The notes under the pieces are model-generated. The model worked only from the letters and a program-made list of their open reading frames with translations, was not told the origin of the DNA and did not search any database. A stretch of 64,000 nucleotides of DNA from Lantana camara (taxonomy: Eukaryota; Streptophyta; Magnoliopsida; Lamiales; Verbenaceae): NCBI GenBank assembly GCA_037501455.1, contig CM074858.1, positions 14,248,501-14,312,500 of the forward strand, written 5' to 3'. How positions within the stretch are numbered: position 1 is the first letter of the stretch; each line of letters starts with the position of its first letter. A program made the translations under genes and the position numbers. Of this stretch, positions 45,084 to 57,377 are shown piece by piece.

Positions 45084-47320
45084 CCTCCCCTGCTTTCCGG
45101 TTGAGTTTGTTTTGTCCCGTTTACCCCTCAAATGAACTCCGATTGACCCAAATTTTGAACCGTTAGAAACCTCATGAAGTCTAGAACACTCTCTAATTGG
45201 AATCACCTCATTATCCTTTCTAATTTGTGAAATATAATCAATCCTTTTTGGTGTCACCACTTCACCAAAAATCTGCGCTAACCCAACTTTGGACCTAAGC
45301 CATTTTCACTCCGCTTTGAACTAGAATTCGAGCCATATATATTTGGAAAGATATATTTGTCTAATTTCATATCCAACAAAAAAAATCCAATTCCAAGTTC
45401 ACAAACTCAAGATATTTCCATTTTCTTACAGCTTGCGTATTTCCGAATATTGTCAACTTTTACCGAAACTTGCCCAAACCCATCTTCTTGCATTCCTTTC
45501 ATTCCCTTGGCTCTCGTATGTGATTTATATGAGTTGTATACTTGGCTTATTGTAAATTATGTTATTATTTGACACTCTATGAACTTTAATTGTTTAAACT
45601 TGATTGTTAACTCCCTGTCTTACATGAAATGAATTCATTTGATTAAATGGCATGAATACATGACCTCTTTGAGAGTAATTGCATCTCTTATATGTTAGTT
45701 GAATGCCACACATGTTATATCACCTCATATCAATGTCGTGCATCCTATTTGGTTCTATATGGAGTCATTTCTCACGAGTACACATTATTCCTTCTCTTTT
45801 ATAGTTCGTTTCCAGGGCGGAGACTTCCGGATCGAATAGGCACCCATTTTGCTTATGTTTCTTGTTTCGTGGTATTCCAGGTGAGGGTGTTTTCATTCTA
45901 GTTACGTATCAAACCCTATAACTCTTATGTGACAAGTTTTGGCCAAAAACCTATATATATATATATATCGTTTTTAAAGTAAAGTCATTGAGTAAATCTT
46001 TATAGAGTAAATGATTTTTGAGGTTTATGAATGTATTATGTTAATTCTTATGACTTGAAATATTTTGGCAAGATTATGCACATTGACCATGCACATGTTA
46101 TTGGACCCCGGAAAAATGTGTGAATGGAGACCGGTTCGGTATTGGGCCGACGTATAGCTAAGCCATTGCACAAAATACCCTTTGAGAATATCCTCGTGCG
46201 ACCAAGGAGGCAGGAAGACGGGATATTCTTGAGCCGATGGTCAACCCATCGAAGGAGCGGGTAGGAGTCATGAGCCCCCATCTCGATATTGTTATTATGG
46301 GATGGTTCGGGACGGCAGAACCGACCATCATATGGAGGGAGAAGGTTGGAAATTATTGTTACTATGATTATGCACAATGATTATGATTATTGTTATGCAC
46401 CGTGCGGGAAAGCCGGGACACGGATTGCCGAAACGATTATGTCTCATGTAAACATGTCTCGCATGTATTATTATGTATTGCATGATAATGTACACAAAGT
46501 ATTAAGTCAGGTTCATTGTACACAGTCGGAGTTTGGTTAGAGAATTATACACACTTACTCGCCGAGCTATTATGATTATTCATGAATTATAAACTTAAAG
46601 AATTTAATTTGAATTAGTCGTAAAGTCCGAGCATTGTTTAGCTATTTTCTTGCCCGTCGTGGGAACTAACTTCGAATAAAACCTTGCTCGGGACTTATGG
46701 CTTGCATGTGTATGTTTCTATGTATATGTATAGCTTTTGCTCACTCAGTCTTCTAGAGACTAACCCCTCTTTCCCACTTTTCAGTTTCTTGCAGGTGGTG
46801 CTAGGCGAGAGTCGAGTTATAGTCCTTTTTTTTTAATCACTTGTACACTCGAGTCACATTCTCCATGTTATGATTCATTTGTTTCACTTTCTGTATTCGG
46901 GCCTGTGTGCCAATTATGATTCTTGAATTGATTCGGGACAGGTTGTGTGCTTAGTTAAACCCGTTGTTAGGATACATGATGGTTTTAATTTATGTATTGG
47001 AATTGTTGGGCTTATAGTACTGTTGAAATCCATTCATGTTAAATTTATTGTTGTTGCACCGCATATTTCGTATTCTTGATTAATTGGTACAGGGTTAGAT
47101 TCCACCTAGCCAGGTTGTTTTTATTTGTCACCCGTTCGCTATGAGTCCGGTTCATGTATGGATTGTCCATTTCATGCGTGGATTAGACTTATAGTGTAGG
47201 GATGTGGTGCCCTTCGTTGCGGGTGCTACACTAGTTGCCTCCAACTATCAATTGAGTTTGCCCCCCAAGTCGGCATACCAATCAAAACATTTTCATTCAG
47301 TAAATGAACAAATTATTTAA

Positions 47321-47965
47321 CTAATTGATCCCCGTAAGTTCCAGCATCGTTACACGTCTCAATGAAGTGAGCCACGTGTTGCTTGGGGTTGCCCTTGCCA
47401 TTGAATTGCTGAAATTTTGGAGGTTGGTAACCATGAACATTTTCAAATTATCGATTTTTTGGGTGTAGGGCTTGGAGTAGACTAAGGACGATTTAGAGTC
47501 TCCTTCGATTTTATCTTCAATTACCCCTATGACGAACTCTTCTAGTTGATCCACTGAGATTAGCCCAACAGATAAGACTTGAAGTTTCTTGACCGAAAAC
47601 TTCTCGGCTCTACTCGATTCTTCTTTTGCAGAGGTTACACATTCCTCTCAATCCATAGAACGCTTTTCCATTATATGGCTAGGGTTGTCATTTTTCATTT
47701 TGTTCATCAACTTCATGAGTCGAGAGTCTTGATCTTGAACGTGCTTTGTAAGTCCCTCGATAGCCTTTGTCAGAGTTGCAAGTTGTTCCTCCAAAGATGT
47801 TACACTTGTTGTCGTAGCAGGCGTAAAGCTTGAAGTCGAACGAGGAGTGGACAATGATGAGGTGTTTTCTTCACTTTCATTTTTGAAGACGTGGAGTGAC
47901 ATGTTCTTCTCGTCACTTTCGAAAGAATGAGCTTCCTCGAAAGATGTTTGTCCACTTTTAGACAT
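47321..47965 (-). pseudogene. Tat-like gag, N-terminal part
   Basis: From a Met at 47965 the frame reads MSKSGQTSFEEAHSFESDEK, a Ser/Thr-rich stretch, then LEEQLATLTKAIEGLTKHVQ and DQDSRLMKLMNKM, a coiled coil typical of plant gypsy Gag. It stops at 47648. The second open part (47554-47321) reads QLEEFVIGVIEDKI then SKPYTQKIDNLKM, the next conserved block, after which the frame is lost. The longer open frame to 48151 starts inside the LTR and is not the native start. Its continuation lies beyond solo LTR C. Confidence 0.88.
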
Positions 47966-48089
47966 GTTTCTTATTGTGACAAAGCTTTCGATAGCAACCT
48001 CGGAGATGGCGACCTTGAAACCGATGATCTTGTTGTTGGTCCTTTGATACATCAAATTTGTTGAGTAGGAAGAGATGAGAGGTAGAGAT

Positions 48090-48107
48090 GTCCCACCGGC
48101 CGTGCCA
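48090..48107 (-). other. Primer-binding-like site of the Tat-like element
   Basis: The minus strand reads TGGCACGGCCGGTGGGAC a few bases after the 5' LTR. The position and TGG start fit a primer site; I did not assign the tRNA. Confidence 0.6.
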
Positions 48108-48113
48108 GAAATT

Positions 48114-49306
48114 TGTAACTCAATTTCCATGTTAATTAAATAATTAAACACGAGAAATAATCACAAACAAATTTTATTGATTTATTCAATATGTGGGTTA
48201 CAATCTCTATTTTTTGTTCCTCTGATTCTCCCTATAAAATTTTGTTGAAGTTTGGAAGATCTGAAACGCCTTCATTGACTTTAGAGTTTTGATCTTTCTT
48301 GATTTGATTTTTGCTTCTTTAAAACGTTAATTGCGGGTCTTTCAACTTAATCACGAATTAAACGCCTTGATTTTGGTGAAAGCCAATGAACACCTTTGAT
48401 GTTGATTTGAATTTGACTTGAAAAACGCCAAACTCATGGACTTGATGCCTTGTTATGGGTTGGAAGCCTTAATTTGTTGATCTCTGCGAAGAATGCCTTG
48501 AATCTCTCTTCCATCGATTTGAGTTTAACTTGGATTTATTGAGGAGTAACACCGAAATCTGGTTTTGATGCTTCGATTGTGGATTGAACACCTCGATTTG
48601 TTGATTCCCACGTAGAACGCCAAAGAACACGCTTGGAGTACCTTCGAAGTTGACTTGAGAAAAATGCCGAATTCGCGGACTTGACGCCTTGTTGCGGATC
48701 GGACGCTTTGATTTTGTTGATTCCATGAAGAATTCCTTGAACCTCGTTTCGATCGATTTGAACTTGACTTGAGTTTATTGAGGAAAGTAACGCTGAAAAC
48801 ACTAATTTAATGCCTCGATTCCGGATTGAGTGCTGAAAATGCCGACTTTCACGATGAACGCTGTCGAAGATGCCGACGAACACCGTCGAAGATGCCGAAG
48901 AACACCGAAGATGCTAAAGAACGCTGAAAAACTTCTTTTCCCCTTGCCTCTATTTATAGATGTAGGAAGTGAATCCTTACCTTAATTAACGAATGAAGAC
49001 TTTAATTTGATTGATTATTCATTGATTCTGTAATATCTTTCCATAATCACAAGATATGATTTGATTATGAGAATATTACATTTGACTTTCCCTTTATCTG
49101 ACAAGATATGATTTCATTGCCAAATATGAATTTTGACACATTTAAATATATGTTAAAAATATCAATTAATTGAGTATGTAATTATAGGAATTTTATTTGA
49201 TTAAATCCCTAAAATTAAAATAGAAAATATTATTTTGATATTTAATCTATACTCAAATTTGAGGTTTCGTATTTTTTTTATTGGGCATAAGTTTTAGCCT
49301 TCTACA
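48114..49306 (-). repeat. 5' LTR of the Tat-like element
   Basis: 1193 bp, starting TGTAGAAGG on the minus strand. It aligns with 16512-17738, including the internal ~240-bp duplication. Divergence from the partner is clearly higher than between the Tekay LTRs, so this insertion is older. Confidence 0.88.
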
Positions 49307-49311
49307 GTAAC

Positions 49312-50166
49312 AATTCTCTTTTGATGTTCAAGGAGCCATTTTGTAACGTAAGTAGTGTTCTTTCGCCCAATCTTTCTTATTATGTCCTTGGCGAATGAGT
49401 GCGTGTAATAGTTGTGTTTTCTCTCGTAAAGATTAGGATAAGGAGGAATACACTGAATGAGACCGAACTGTCTTGTGACTCACTCGAGATGTAGCTCGTC
49501 AGAAATATTGTAGTGAATCAGCGGACATGTGCAACACCATAATTCCAGGTACATTCCTCCGGTAAGGATGCAATCTCTATCCAACTCAAATCGTACGGTA
49601 TCCAATTAAACTACAAATTAATAAATTAATGTCCTACATAATTATTACAAAAATGGCATCATGAAACTAAAATAGGTAAACACAGGATGAATTACCTCAT
49701 GATGGGTTATGTTATCGAGTATAGCCCTGAAAATTCTAACACTATTTCTCGTGGTTTGCATCCACAAAAAATATGTCATCCATCTATAAATAGTTTAACA
49801 ATAATTACTTAATTTATAAAATTATAGACAGCCAAAAAATTATTAAAATATTTACGAAGTACGTACGCTAATATAACCTGGCACCATGCGGAGGGATTGA
49901 CAATACTTGCCTATTTGAAAGTGTCCTTTCCCTAAGTTCCACCTATTCGACTCCTTGTTCATGCCTGATGGAAGTGATACGTATCCATGTCCACATTTGC
50001 AACATCACATTTAATAATGTCTACAACTATAATTATTAAAATGATAAAGTTAATTCATCAAGATAAATTTTAATTGGGGGTGCAGCTTTTGCTGGCTGCA
50101 CATAATTCACTGTATAAAAATGCTAACACAACACTCCCTCGACTATAATTTCAACATTGTTCAACA
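49312..50166 (-). pseudogene. Plant mobile domain (PMD) pseudogene, middle exons
   Basis: On the minus strand the piece next to the copia insertion reads GSVVLAFLYSELCAASKSCT, the conserved PMD block (family: GSAVLAFLYRELC.A). Then come LQMWTWIRI, a GWHIFCGC-like block before a GT donor, and WIEIASLPEECTWNYGVAHV. Last is a VTRQFGLIQCIPPYPNLYER block with TAG/TGA where the family has Trp. AT-rich introns separate them. PMD proteins include MAIN and MAIL1 of Arabidopsis, and the domain is also carried by transposable elements. Several stops show this copy is dead. It continues beyond the Tat-like insertion. Confidence 0.82.
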
Positions 50167-50171
50167 GTTTG

Positions 50172-51707
50172 TGTTAGGAATAGTGCCCAAGAAAGCTGAT
50201 TATATATCCGCTTTGTACTTTTCCTTATTGTAATCACAGACAATATTTGAATAAAATAACGAATTGAGGCACCACTTCATTATATGCTCTTGTTTAGTAT
50301 GCGTTTACTTTAGCTGTGCATGTATGAGAACTCCCCTAATCCTGATGACTTTAGGACTCTACCATTTAGGTGAAATGGTTCATGAAACGAGCCCTATATC
50401 ACATAAGTCATGATTAGTAAAATACTCCAAGCTGATGAGTCTTACAGACAGTGGGAGTGTCAACCTGACTCCTTTAAGGCTTGCTTGTGGGATCACGCCC
50501 TTAAGAAGGACCACCTTGTTTCATGGAGGTGCAAAGTGTATAGTTGATACGTGCGTGATACATGAGGGTCCTTACTTCAATAAGTAAGTTCACTGAGGTG
50601 CCCCGTGTGAGAAGATTCCTAAATGGGAAAGGAAGTTTCTATTTCAGGAAATGGAAACTTCCAGATTAGGAAATATCTCACGAGTCATTGATGTGGTTAA
50701 TTGATCCTTAGACTTGAGGTTCCATGTCACTTTATGAGTTAACTCTGTAGTCTTAGGTATAAGCTTTAAAGGGTGTTGCCTTAGACAACTGATTCAAAGC
50801 TTATACTGGGGCTACACAAGTGACTCATGAAAGTGAATGAGAATCAAGAAAGGACCTACACTTGCATTTGCAAGGTGATCTCTTATTGTGTAAGTCATTC
50901 ATATGTCATATGGAGTCCTTGGCCAAGGCAATAGATCAAGACATCAAGAAAAGGGTTTCTTGGATTGAGATCAAATGGATATGTTATGCACTTAGCTTTA
51001 AGACCAGATTATTAGGGTTCTGATTGTTCCCTTACCCTAGATCTTGGTTGAGAGATAGTAAGTAGGAGGATAGTAAGTCTTATTTTGGAGAAATTAATAT
51101 ATTTAATTAATTAATTTGATAAATAAGTTATTTATTTATTAATAAATAAAGTATAATATTATCCAAAAGGAGTTTGGATATTTTAGCTCTCCTAAAAGTT
51201 GATTTGAATTAGAATTCAAAGTCAAGGTTTGGAATTACTTGATGATCAAGTAATAAGAGAGAGGGACCAAATCCTTAGTCCAATAGGACTAGGTTCGGCC
51301 GCCCTTCCCTTTGCTATGTATAGGGGAGCTCGAGCTCCCCTTAAGATTGGTGAATTTCTCTTGGTTCATGTGTTGAACACCATCCTTTCGCCAAGATCAC
51401 ATAAACCCTAGGTTAAGCCTAAACACTAAGTAGAGAACTAACATCCTTACTAGTTAGATTGTAGTCAAGTTGGTGAACTATCTCTAGAGAGCTTCAAGTT
51501 AGAAGTTTATAAAGATTAGAGCTTTACCAAGGAGAGGGGATCAAGCCGCGAGAAGAGCGTTCTTGGGTGGCTTGAAACGCTTCAAGAAAGATTATTGAAA
51601 ACTAAGTTTCTTTACCTTACTAATTTGGATTCATGATTACGAGTTTCAATCCTTTTGTTGGAAATTTTTTTAAACTTCGGCTGCTTTCTGATTCCTGTTT
51701 TCCAACA
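50172..51707 (+). repeat. 5' LTR of the Tork-like element
   Basis: 1536 bp, from TGTTAGGAATAG to TTTTCCAACA. It has a segment at about 50727-51073 that the 3' LTR lacks, and lacks the CACGTG-rich segment the 3' LTR has. The TATA region reads CTATGTATAGG (altered), followed by the palindrome GGGGAGCTCGAGCTCCCC at 51323-51340. Confidence 0.95.
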
Positions 51708-51709
51708 AG

Positions 51710-51722
51710 TGGTATCAGAGCC
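51710..51722 (+). other. Primer-binding site of the Tork-like element (tRNA-Met)
   Basis: TGGTATCAGAGCC, two bases after the 5' LTR. Confidence 0.95.
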
Positions 51723-53923
51723 ACATCGTTAATCGTGTTTCTGATTCGTCCCCACTTAACTGAATTTGGTAGAAGTTCTTAGGCTTAGATGCCAATTAGG
51801 TATTCATGAGTTCTTTTAGAAAGCCTGAATTACGAAACTCTAATTTTCTTGAATTTCTGAAACTGTTTTCTTAAATTGTGTTTTTGAGAACCGTTTTGAT
51901 TCAAATCTGTTTAAATCGTATTATTTTTTTTGATTGAACTGGGCTTTGGTGAACCTGAGATACGAAACGAAACAAGAAACGAACACGCGAGGTTGGAACA
52001 TGCCAACGTGTAGCACGCCCCAACCCCGCACGCCACTGTCGCGTAGCCGTGCGCGACGCCTCCTAGGCGTGCCTAGGCGCCTGTCCCGTAACCGCGCGGG
52101 ACAGCTGCCCGACACCGTCCCGCAACAGCACCTGTCCCGTAACCGCGTGGGACAGCTGCCGAGACCACCCGCCCATGCCGCGCACCGCGTGCGCGCCCGC
52201 CATTTTGCCACTTGGTGGTGCCCCTTGAGCGGGTGGTTTCGGGCAAGTTTTTCGTGTTTCGTGTTTTCGGTCCTTGAAATCCCGATTTAATTTTTCTATA
52301 AAATTTTGTTTTATTAAATTTGAATTATTTTTGAAATAATTGTTTAAATTGGGATTTTGAAAAATTAAGCAATTTAAATTTTTGGGAAAATTGCAAACTT
52401 TATTTTATGAAAATATTGAAAGAATAAAATTGTTAATTTTCAGAAATTAATTGAAATTTTATTAGTTTATAGTTTTCCGGGTTTTATAGAAAAGGCTCTT
52501 GAACAAGAATTGCATCTAAGTCGTGTTTTAAGCTATTAGAGCTTAAAGCGAGAATTTTAATTTATTGGTCAAATTTAAATTCTTTCAATTTATGCATGTT
52601 AGGTGATCATGGGTTTAGACTTATGTATGGTTTTAATTTATGCACATGGATGGTTTAAATTGGGGTTGGAGCCCTACAGTTGCGTTTTTCAATTGAGGTT
52701 GGAGCCTCACTTATATGCATACTGTTATGTGATTTATTATGTAGCTTTCCACATTACTGTTTTGAGGCCGGGGTATGCCCCGTGTATTTGTCTAAGGCCA
52801 ATATGAAGATTGAGCCTTATTACTTTTCAGTACTTTTTCTTTTTTTTGAGAGTAGAATAGGTGGTGAGGTTTTTATTTTCATTTTGGAGACAATGCCCCA
52901 TGGAGTAAGATGAACCACATTCAAGTAACAAGGAGGCCATAAGTGAAGACCCCTCAAAATGTTAGAGAGGGGAATCTCAATTGAAGATGTAATAGAGATA
53001 GGGCTCGTATTTTGTTACTGTTTTCTCTTATGTGATTTAAACTGTTTATGTGGCATGTATGTTAGAACTTGTGATTGTGGAGTGGCTCCCACATATCACG
53101 CATAAGATAATTAGAACCCATGATCATCACATGTTAGTATCATGCTAGGACATGTTATCTGCTAAGTGCTTGTGTGAAATGCGTTTAAGTTGTACTTGCA
53201 TTAATCAAGACTAATTAAATTGGATAACATATATGTTGGTGAGGTCGAACCGGACAACTCTCCGGTTGATTCTAAAATTCCCGTTAAATATTAAGCTAAT
53301 TTCGAACAATAGGTGTTTAATTCGAGATTCAAATTTTGAATTAAATTCCTAGCATTCCATCAATAGGTTTTAAGTTTAGTAAGTGAAGTTAGTTATTGTC
53401 CGCGAGTCGTGGGATAGCTAGTGGAGCTTATTAGTTCTTAGTCACCTAATTAATCATTTTTAATGATCAATATTTCATGATCAATTTTGGCAAGGGCGAT
53501 GTCCGCGAGTCGTGGGTCGTTCGAACTAAGTTTTGATCATGATCTTATGATTGATGGGTCTAGCTTAACGCCTAAGTAAATAAGGATGTCGCACGAGTCG
53601 TGGGTCCATATTAAAAGATAGGTGATGCAAAAAACAATTACTAAGAGTTCTAAAGGTGTTAGAATTGGTAAGTTGTACCTACCTAGGGTTTTACTTAGAA
53701 TGTCCGCGAGTCGTGGGTTCGAGGTGAAATGCTTGGGATCTTAGTACCCATTGGGAAACGTGTTCCTCTTAGATCTTTGGGAATTATAGATCTTTGAAAA
53801 ACAGTGGGAGCTACATTAGATTAAAGACCTTATCTTTTGTATACCGTTATAATTCAGCATGCTCACTAGTTCTCTGTTTTACCATTTAGGTCGTAGATTC
53901 TGTGATTCTCTACGTGTTTTAAA
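51723..53923 (+). other. Long untranslated leader of the Tork-like element
   Basis: 2.2 kb without a believable gene. It contains a GC-rich hairpin region (52010-52210) and four copies of a GTCCGCGAGTCGTGGG-type word (53398-53717). Small frames around 52603-52913 show no family. Such a leader may hold packaging and dimerisation signals. Confidence 0.75.
52062..52155 (+). other. Hairpin cluster in the copia leader
   Basis: A palindrome CCTAGGCGTGCCTAGG (52062-52077) is followed by two copies of a hairpin with arms CTGTCCCG and CGGGACAG (52081-52104; 52132-52155, where one arm has a G-T pair). The leader position suggests a role in RNA dimerisation or packaging; this is inference. Confidence 0.6.
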
Positions 53924-56416
53924 ATGGCAACCAAAAACCCTCTTGTATCGATCCTCGAGTCAAACAAGTTGACTGGTCCCAACTTTTCTGATTGGCTAAG
54001 GAATCTGAAAATCATTTTAGATTCTGAGAAGAGAACTTATGTTCTCTTCGAAGTGGAGCTTAGTCCTGAAGGGGCCGCTCTCACTCGGGCCGAGCAGTAC
54101 GCGATCCAGAAGTGGATGGATGATAATCTCCAAGCCCGTTGCCTTATGTTGACTAACATGTCTCCGGACTTGCAAAGGCAACATGATGCCATGGAATTTG
54201 CTTGGGAGATTTACGACCACTTAGAGCAACTTTACCTCCCTCAAGAACGTGTTACAAGGTATAACACTTCAAAGGAATTGTTCCACTTGAGAATGAGGGA
54301 AGGTTCAAGTGTCCATGAATATGGACTCAAGTTTCTCGTCCTTACTGAGAAACTTGCTTCCATGGACTTGCCACTGAAAGATGAACTTTTAGTGGACTTG
54401 TTGCTAGCCTCGTTCCCACCATCATTCAACCCATTTGTCCTTAACTTCAATATGAATCATGCTGGTGCTACTATAGCTGAGCTGATTAGTCAGCTTGTGA
54501 CTGCTGAAAGCACGATCAAGAAGGACAATAAGGTTTTGATGGTGAATGTTCCATCTTCCTCTTCTGGGCCTTCTAAAGGTAAGGGCAAGAAAGCCCGAAA
54601 GAAGAAGAAGAAACCCCTTAGGCCCATTTGTGGCATATCGAAGGGGAAGGCCCAAAAGAAGAAGCGTGATCAGAAAGAGGATGTTTGCTTCCATTTTGGC
54701 AAAGCGGGACATTGGAGGAGAAACTTCCCAAAGTACAAGGCTACTCTAAAGAAAGGTATGTTTCTCGTTGAAGTAACTCTTTCTATTAATTCTAGTTCTT
54801 GGGTACTTGATACCGGTTGTGGAGCTCATATCTGTAATGATCTACAAATGCTAAATGAAGTCCAACAACTCAGAGAAGGAGAATGTGTCTTGAAGATCGG
54901 CGATGGCTCAAATGTTGAAGCTCGAGCTTTAGGCACAATTAGATTAGATTTAGGTAGTTTTGAGTTAGTTTTAAATAAAGTCCTTTATGAACCGAGCATT
55001 ATTCGTAATATAATTTTAGTTCCAATTTTAGATTGTGAAGGTTATGAAACTTATATTAAGAATGGTAAGTATTTTATCAAACGGAACAACTTTTCCGTTC
55101 ACATCGGTACTCTAAGTAATGGACTTTATCTAACTCAAAATATCAATATTATACAACGAGAAACTAAACGTAAGAGAGATGACAAAGTTTCAGCTCCCTT
55201 ATGGCACGCTAGATTAGGACACATTTCCAAGAACAGAATTAGCAAGATAAACACTTTAGGATCATTCTCTGAAAATAATCTGAAAGAGTTAACTTCTTGC
55301 GAGTCCTGTCTCAAAGGAAAGATGTCCAAAGTTCCTTTTAAAGGAACTGTGGAACGTGCCACTAAGGTCTTGGATTTGATCCATTCTGATGTCTGTGGGC
55401 CGCTTAGTGTAAGCGCAAGAAACAATCATCAGTATTTCATAACCTTTACCGATGACTTTAGTCGGTATGGTTATGTATACTTAATGAAGTATAAATCTGA
55501 AGCTTTTGAGAAATTCCTAGAATTTCAAAAGGAGGTTGAGAACCAAACTGGTCACAAGATCAAAGCACTTCGATCTGATCGAGGAGGTGAGTATCTTAGT
55601 GAAGAATTCCTTAATCATCTCAAAGATAATGGGATTATCTCTCAGTGGACTCCTCTGGGAACTCCTCAAGTCAATGGAGTTTCTGAGAGAAGGAATCGAA
55701 CCCTACTCGATATGGTTCGTTCCATGATGAGTTTCACTAACTTACCACCTTCTTTCTGGGGTTATGCACTAGAAAGTGCAGCAAAGATTTTGAATCTAGT
55801 TCCCTCTAAGTCAGTCCCTAAAACGCCCTATGAAATGTGGCATGGTAAAATCCCTAGTTATTCTTACTTAAGAATTTGGGGTTGTCCTGCTTGCGTGAAG
55901 AGGACAGTGGGAGATAAGTTAGAATCTCGTTCTAACTTATGCTACTTTGTAGGTTATCCTAAGGAATGCATAGGATACTACTTCTATGATCAATCTGAGC
56001 AAAAGGTGTTTATTTCCAGAAATGATACTTTTCTTGAGGAACCGATCCTTAAAGAAAAGAAAGGCAAGATCATAGAATTAGAGGAAGTACAAAGTGACCC
56101 CACGCCACCCACTAAAGAAACGTCCCCTTCTGATCAACTACAACCAATCACGAATTTCGATACACACGTAAATCCTCCTCTAAGGTATTCTGAACGCACT
56201 CCTAGACAGCCGGAGAGATGGTATGGATTCTTCCATGAGATCTCTCAAAAGGATAATGATCCTCTAACATATGAGGAGGCACTTTCAGATTCTGACTCTG
56301 AACAGTGGATAGAAGCCATGAAATCCGAAATGGATTCCATGAACTCCAACCAAGTTTGGACCTTGGTAGATTTGCCTGATGGGGTCAAACCCATAGGTTG
56401 CAAAAGGATTCACTGA
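53924..56416 (+). pseudogene. copia Gag, protease and integrase (long open frame, Tork-like)
   Basis: 830 residues from MATKNPLVSILESNKLTGPN. The gag domain covers residues 1-230 and a zinc-knuckle remnant is at 255-269 (CFHFGKAGHWRRNFP). Protease DTGCGAH is at 296-302 and the pre-integrase HHCC residues are H428, H433, C459, C462. The integrase core has D489, D552 and E588, and the RT start lies after residue 790. The knuckle has lost two of three Cys to Phe, so RNA binding should fail although the enzymes look intact. The frame ends at 56416 because about 60-70 bases are missing at a GCAAA microhomology. Normal length would be about 1300 residues in one frame. Confidence 0.95.
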
Positions 56417-57377
56417 AAGACCCGACGTTTACTTTGATGAAACCTTTTCACCAGTTGCAATGCAAAAGTCTATTCGGATCATGCTTGCCATTGCTGCACA
56501 TTATGACTATGAGATATAGCAAATGGATGTGAAAACTGCCTTTCTCAGTGGTGACATTGATAAAGACATTTATATGGAGCAACTCATATGTTTCACATTC
56601 AGTGGGAGTGAGCAAAAGGTTTGCAAACTCCAAAGATCAATATATGGATTGAAACAGGTTTCTAGGAATTGGAACATTCGATTTGATGAATCAGTCAAAG
56701 CGTTTGGCTTCATTCAAATTTCGAATGAATCATGTGTGTATAGAAAGGAATTGGAGACCTCAGTGCAATTCTTAGTACTTTATGTTGATGACATCCTTCT
56801 TATTGGGAATTCGAAGGATGACATGAAAGTAACTAAGTTATGGTTATCGAACCAATTCGAGATGAAAGATCTTGGTGATGCGTCCTATATCCTTGGAATT
56901 AAAATCTATCGAGATAGATCTAGAAGGTTAATAGGACTGTCACAGTCGATGTACATTGACAAAGTATTGAAGAGATTCAATATGGAGTCAACAAAGGTTA
57001 AAAACCTTCCTATTAGTGTAGGAACATGTCATTCTAAGAAGATGTGTCCTAAGACTAACCTTGAAAAGGAAAGAATGACTCATACACCTTATGCATCAGC
57101 AATAGGTAGCATAATGTATGCAATGTTATGTACTCGACCGGATGTGGCTTATGCACTTAGTGTAACAAGCCGTTTCCAATCTGACCCTGGAGATGGTCAC
57201 TGGGCTGCCGTGAAAAGTACTAAAGATTTATTCTTAGTTTACGGAGGTCATGAAGATCTTACTATCGAAGGATACTGCGATTCAAGTTTTGCATCTGACT
57301 TAGACGATTTTAAGTCAATGTCAGGATACATTTTATGCCTAAACGGTGGAGCAGTGAGTTGGAAGAGTTCCAAGTAA
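56417..57377 (+). pseudogene. copia reverse transcriptase and RNase H start (Tork-like)
   Basis: The region before 56523 still reads DETFSPVAMQKSIRIMLAIA and is cut by TAG at 56518-56520. The open part from 56523 has MDVKTAFLSGDIDKDIYMEQ, YGLKQVSRNWN, YVDDILLIGNSKDDM (YVDD at residues 87-90), MKDLGDASYILGIKI, and RNase H YCDSSFASDLDDFKSMSGYI. It ends at TAA 57375-57377 after VSWKSSK, where the family has Gln. Catalytic residues are intact. Confidence 0.94.

Larger units (their letters stand above)
44171..47230 (+). mobile_element. Solo LTR C (third gypsy LTR family)
   Basis: 3060 bp, from TGTGACGCCCCC to GGGTGCTACA, flanked by CTAGT (44166-44170 and 47231-47235). It interrupts the Tat-like gag. 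It holds an (AT)n run at 44764-44811, an ACGGCCGT-type dyad cluster (45001-45083), an AGTCT-loop-AGACT hairpin (46747-46761) and the conserved terminal inverted repeat near 47145-47180. No protein. Confidence 0.95.
16512..49306 (-). mobile_element. Gag-only Tat-like Ty3/gypsy element, heavily nested
   Basis: LTRs at 16512-17738 and 48114-49306 are homologous over their length. On the minus strand the 5' LTR is followed by a primer-like site (TGGCACGGCCGGTGGGAC). Then come three pieces of gag (48112-47236, 44165-43750), a 43-44 bp tandem repeat array, a purine tract and the 3' LTR. With the insertions at 17872-43477 and 44171-47230 removed, no RT, RNase H or integrase is left, so it depended on a partner element. 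Flanking bases are CCAAC and GTAAC, which is too weak to prove a target duplication; boundaries come from LTR alignment. Confidence 0.82.

Noticed and set aside
16512..49306. Target duplication of the Tat-like element
   Set aside because: Flanks CCAAC and GTAAC share only AAC; boundary kept on LTR alignment alone.
51921..52290. Frames of 96 and 118 residues in the copia leader
   Set aside because: They follow from the GC-rich hairpins; no family and no conservation evidence.
54017..54712. Minus-strand frames within copia gag-pol
   Set aside because: Shadows of the 830-residue plus-strand frame.
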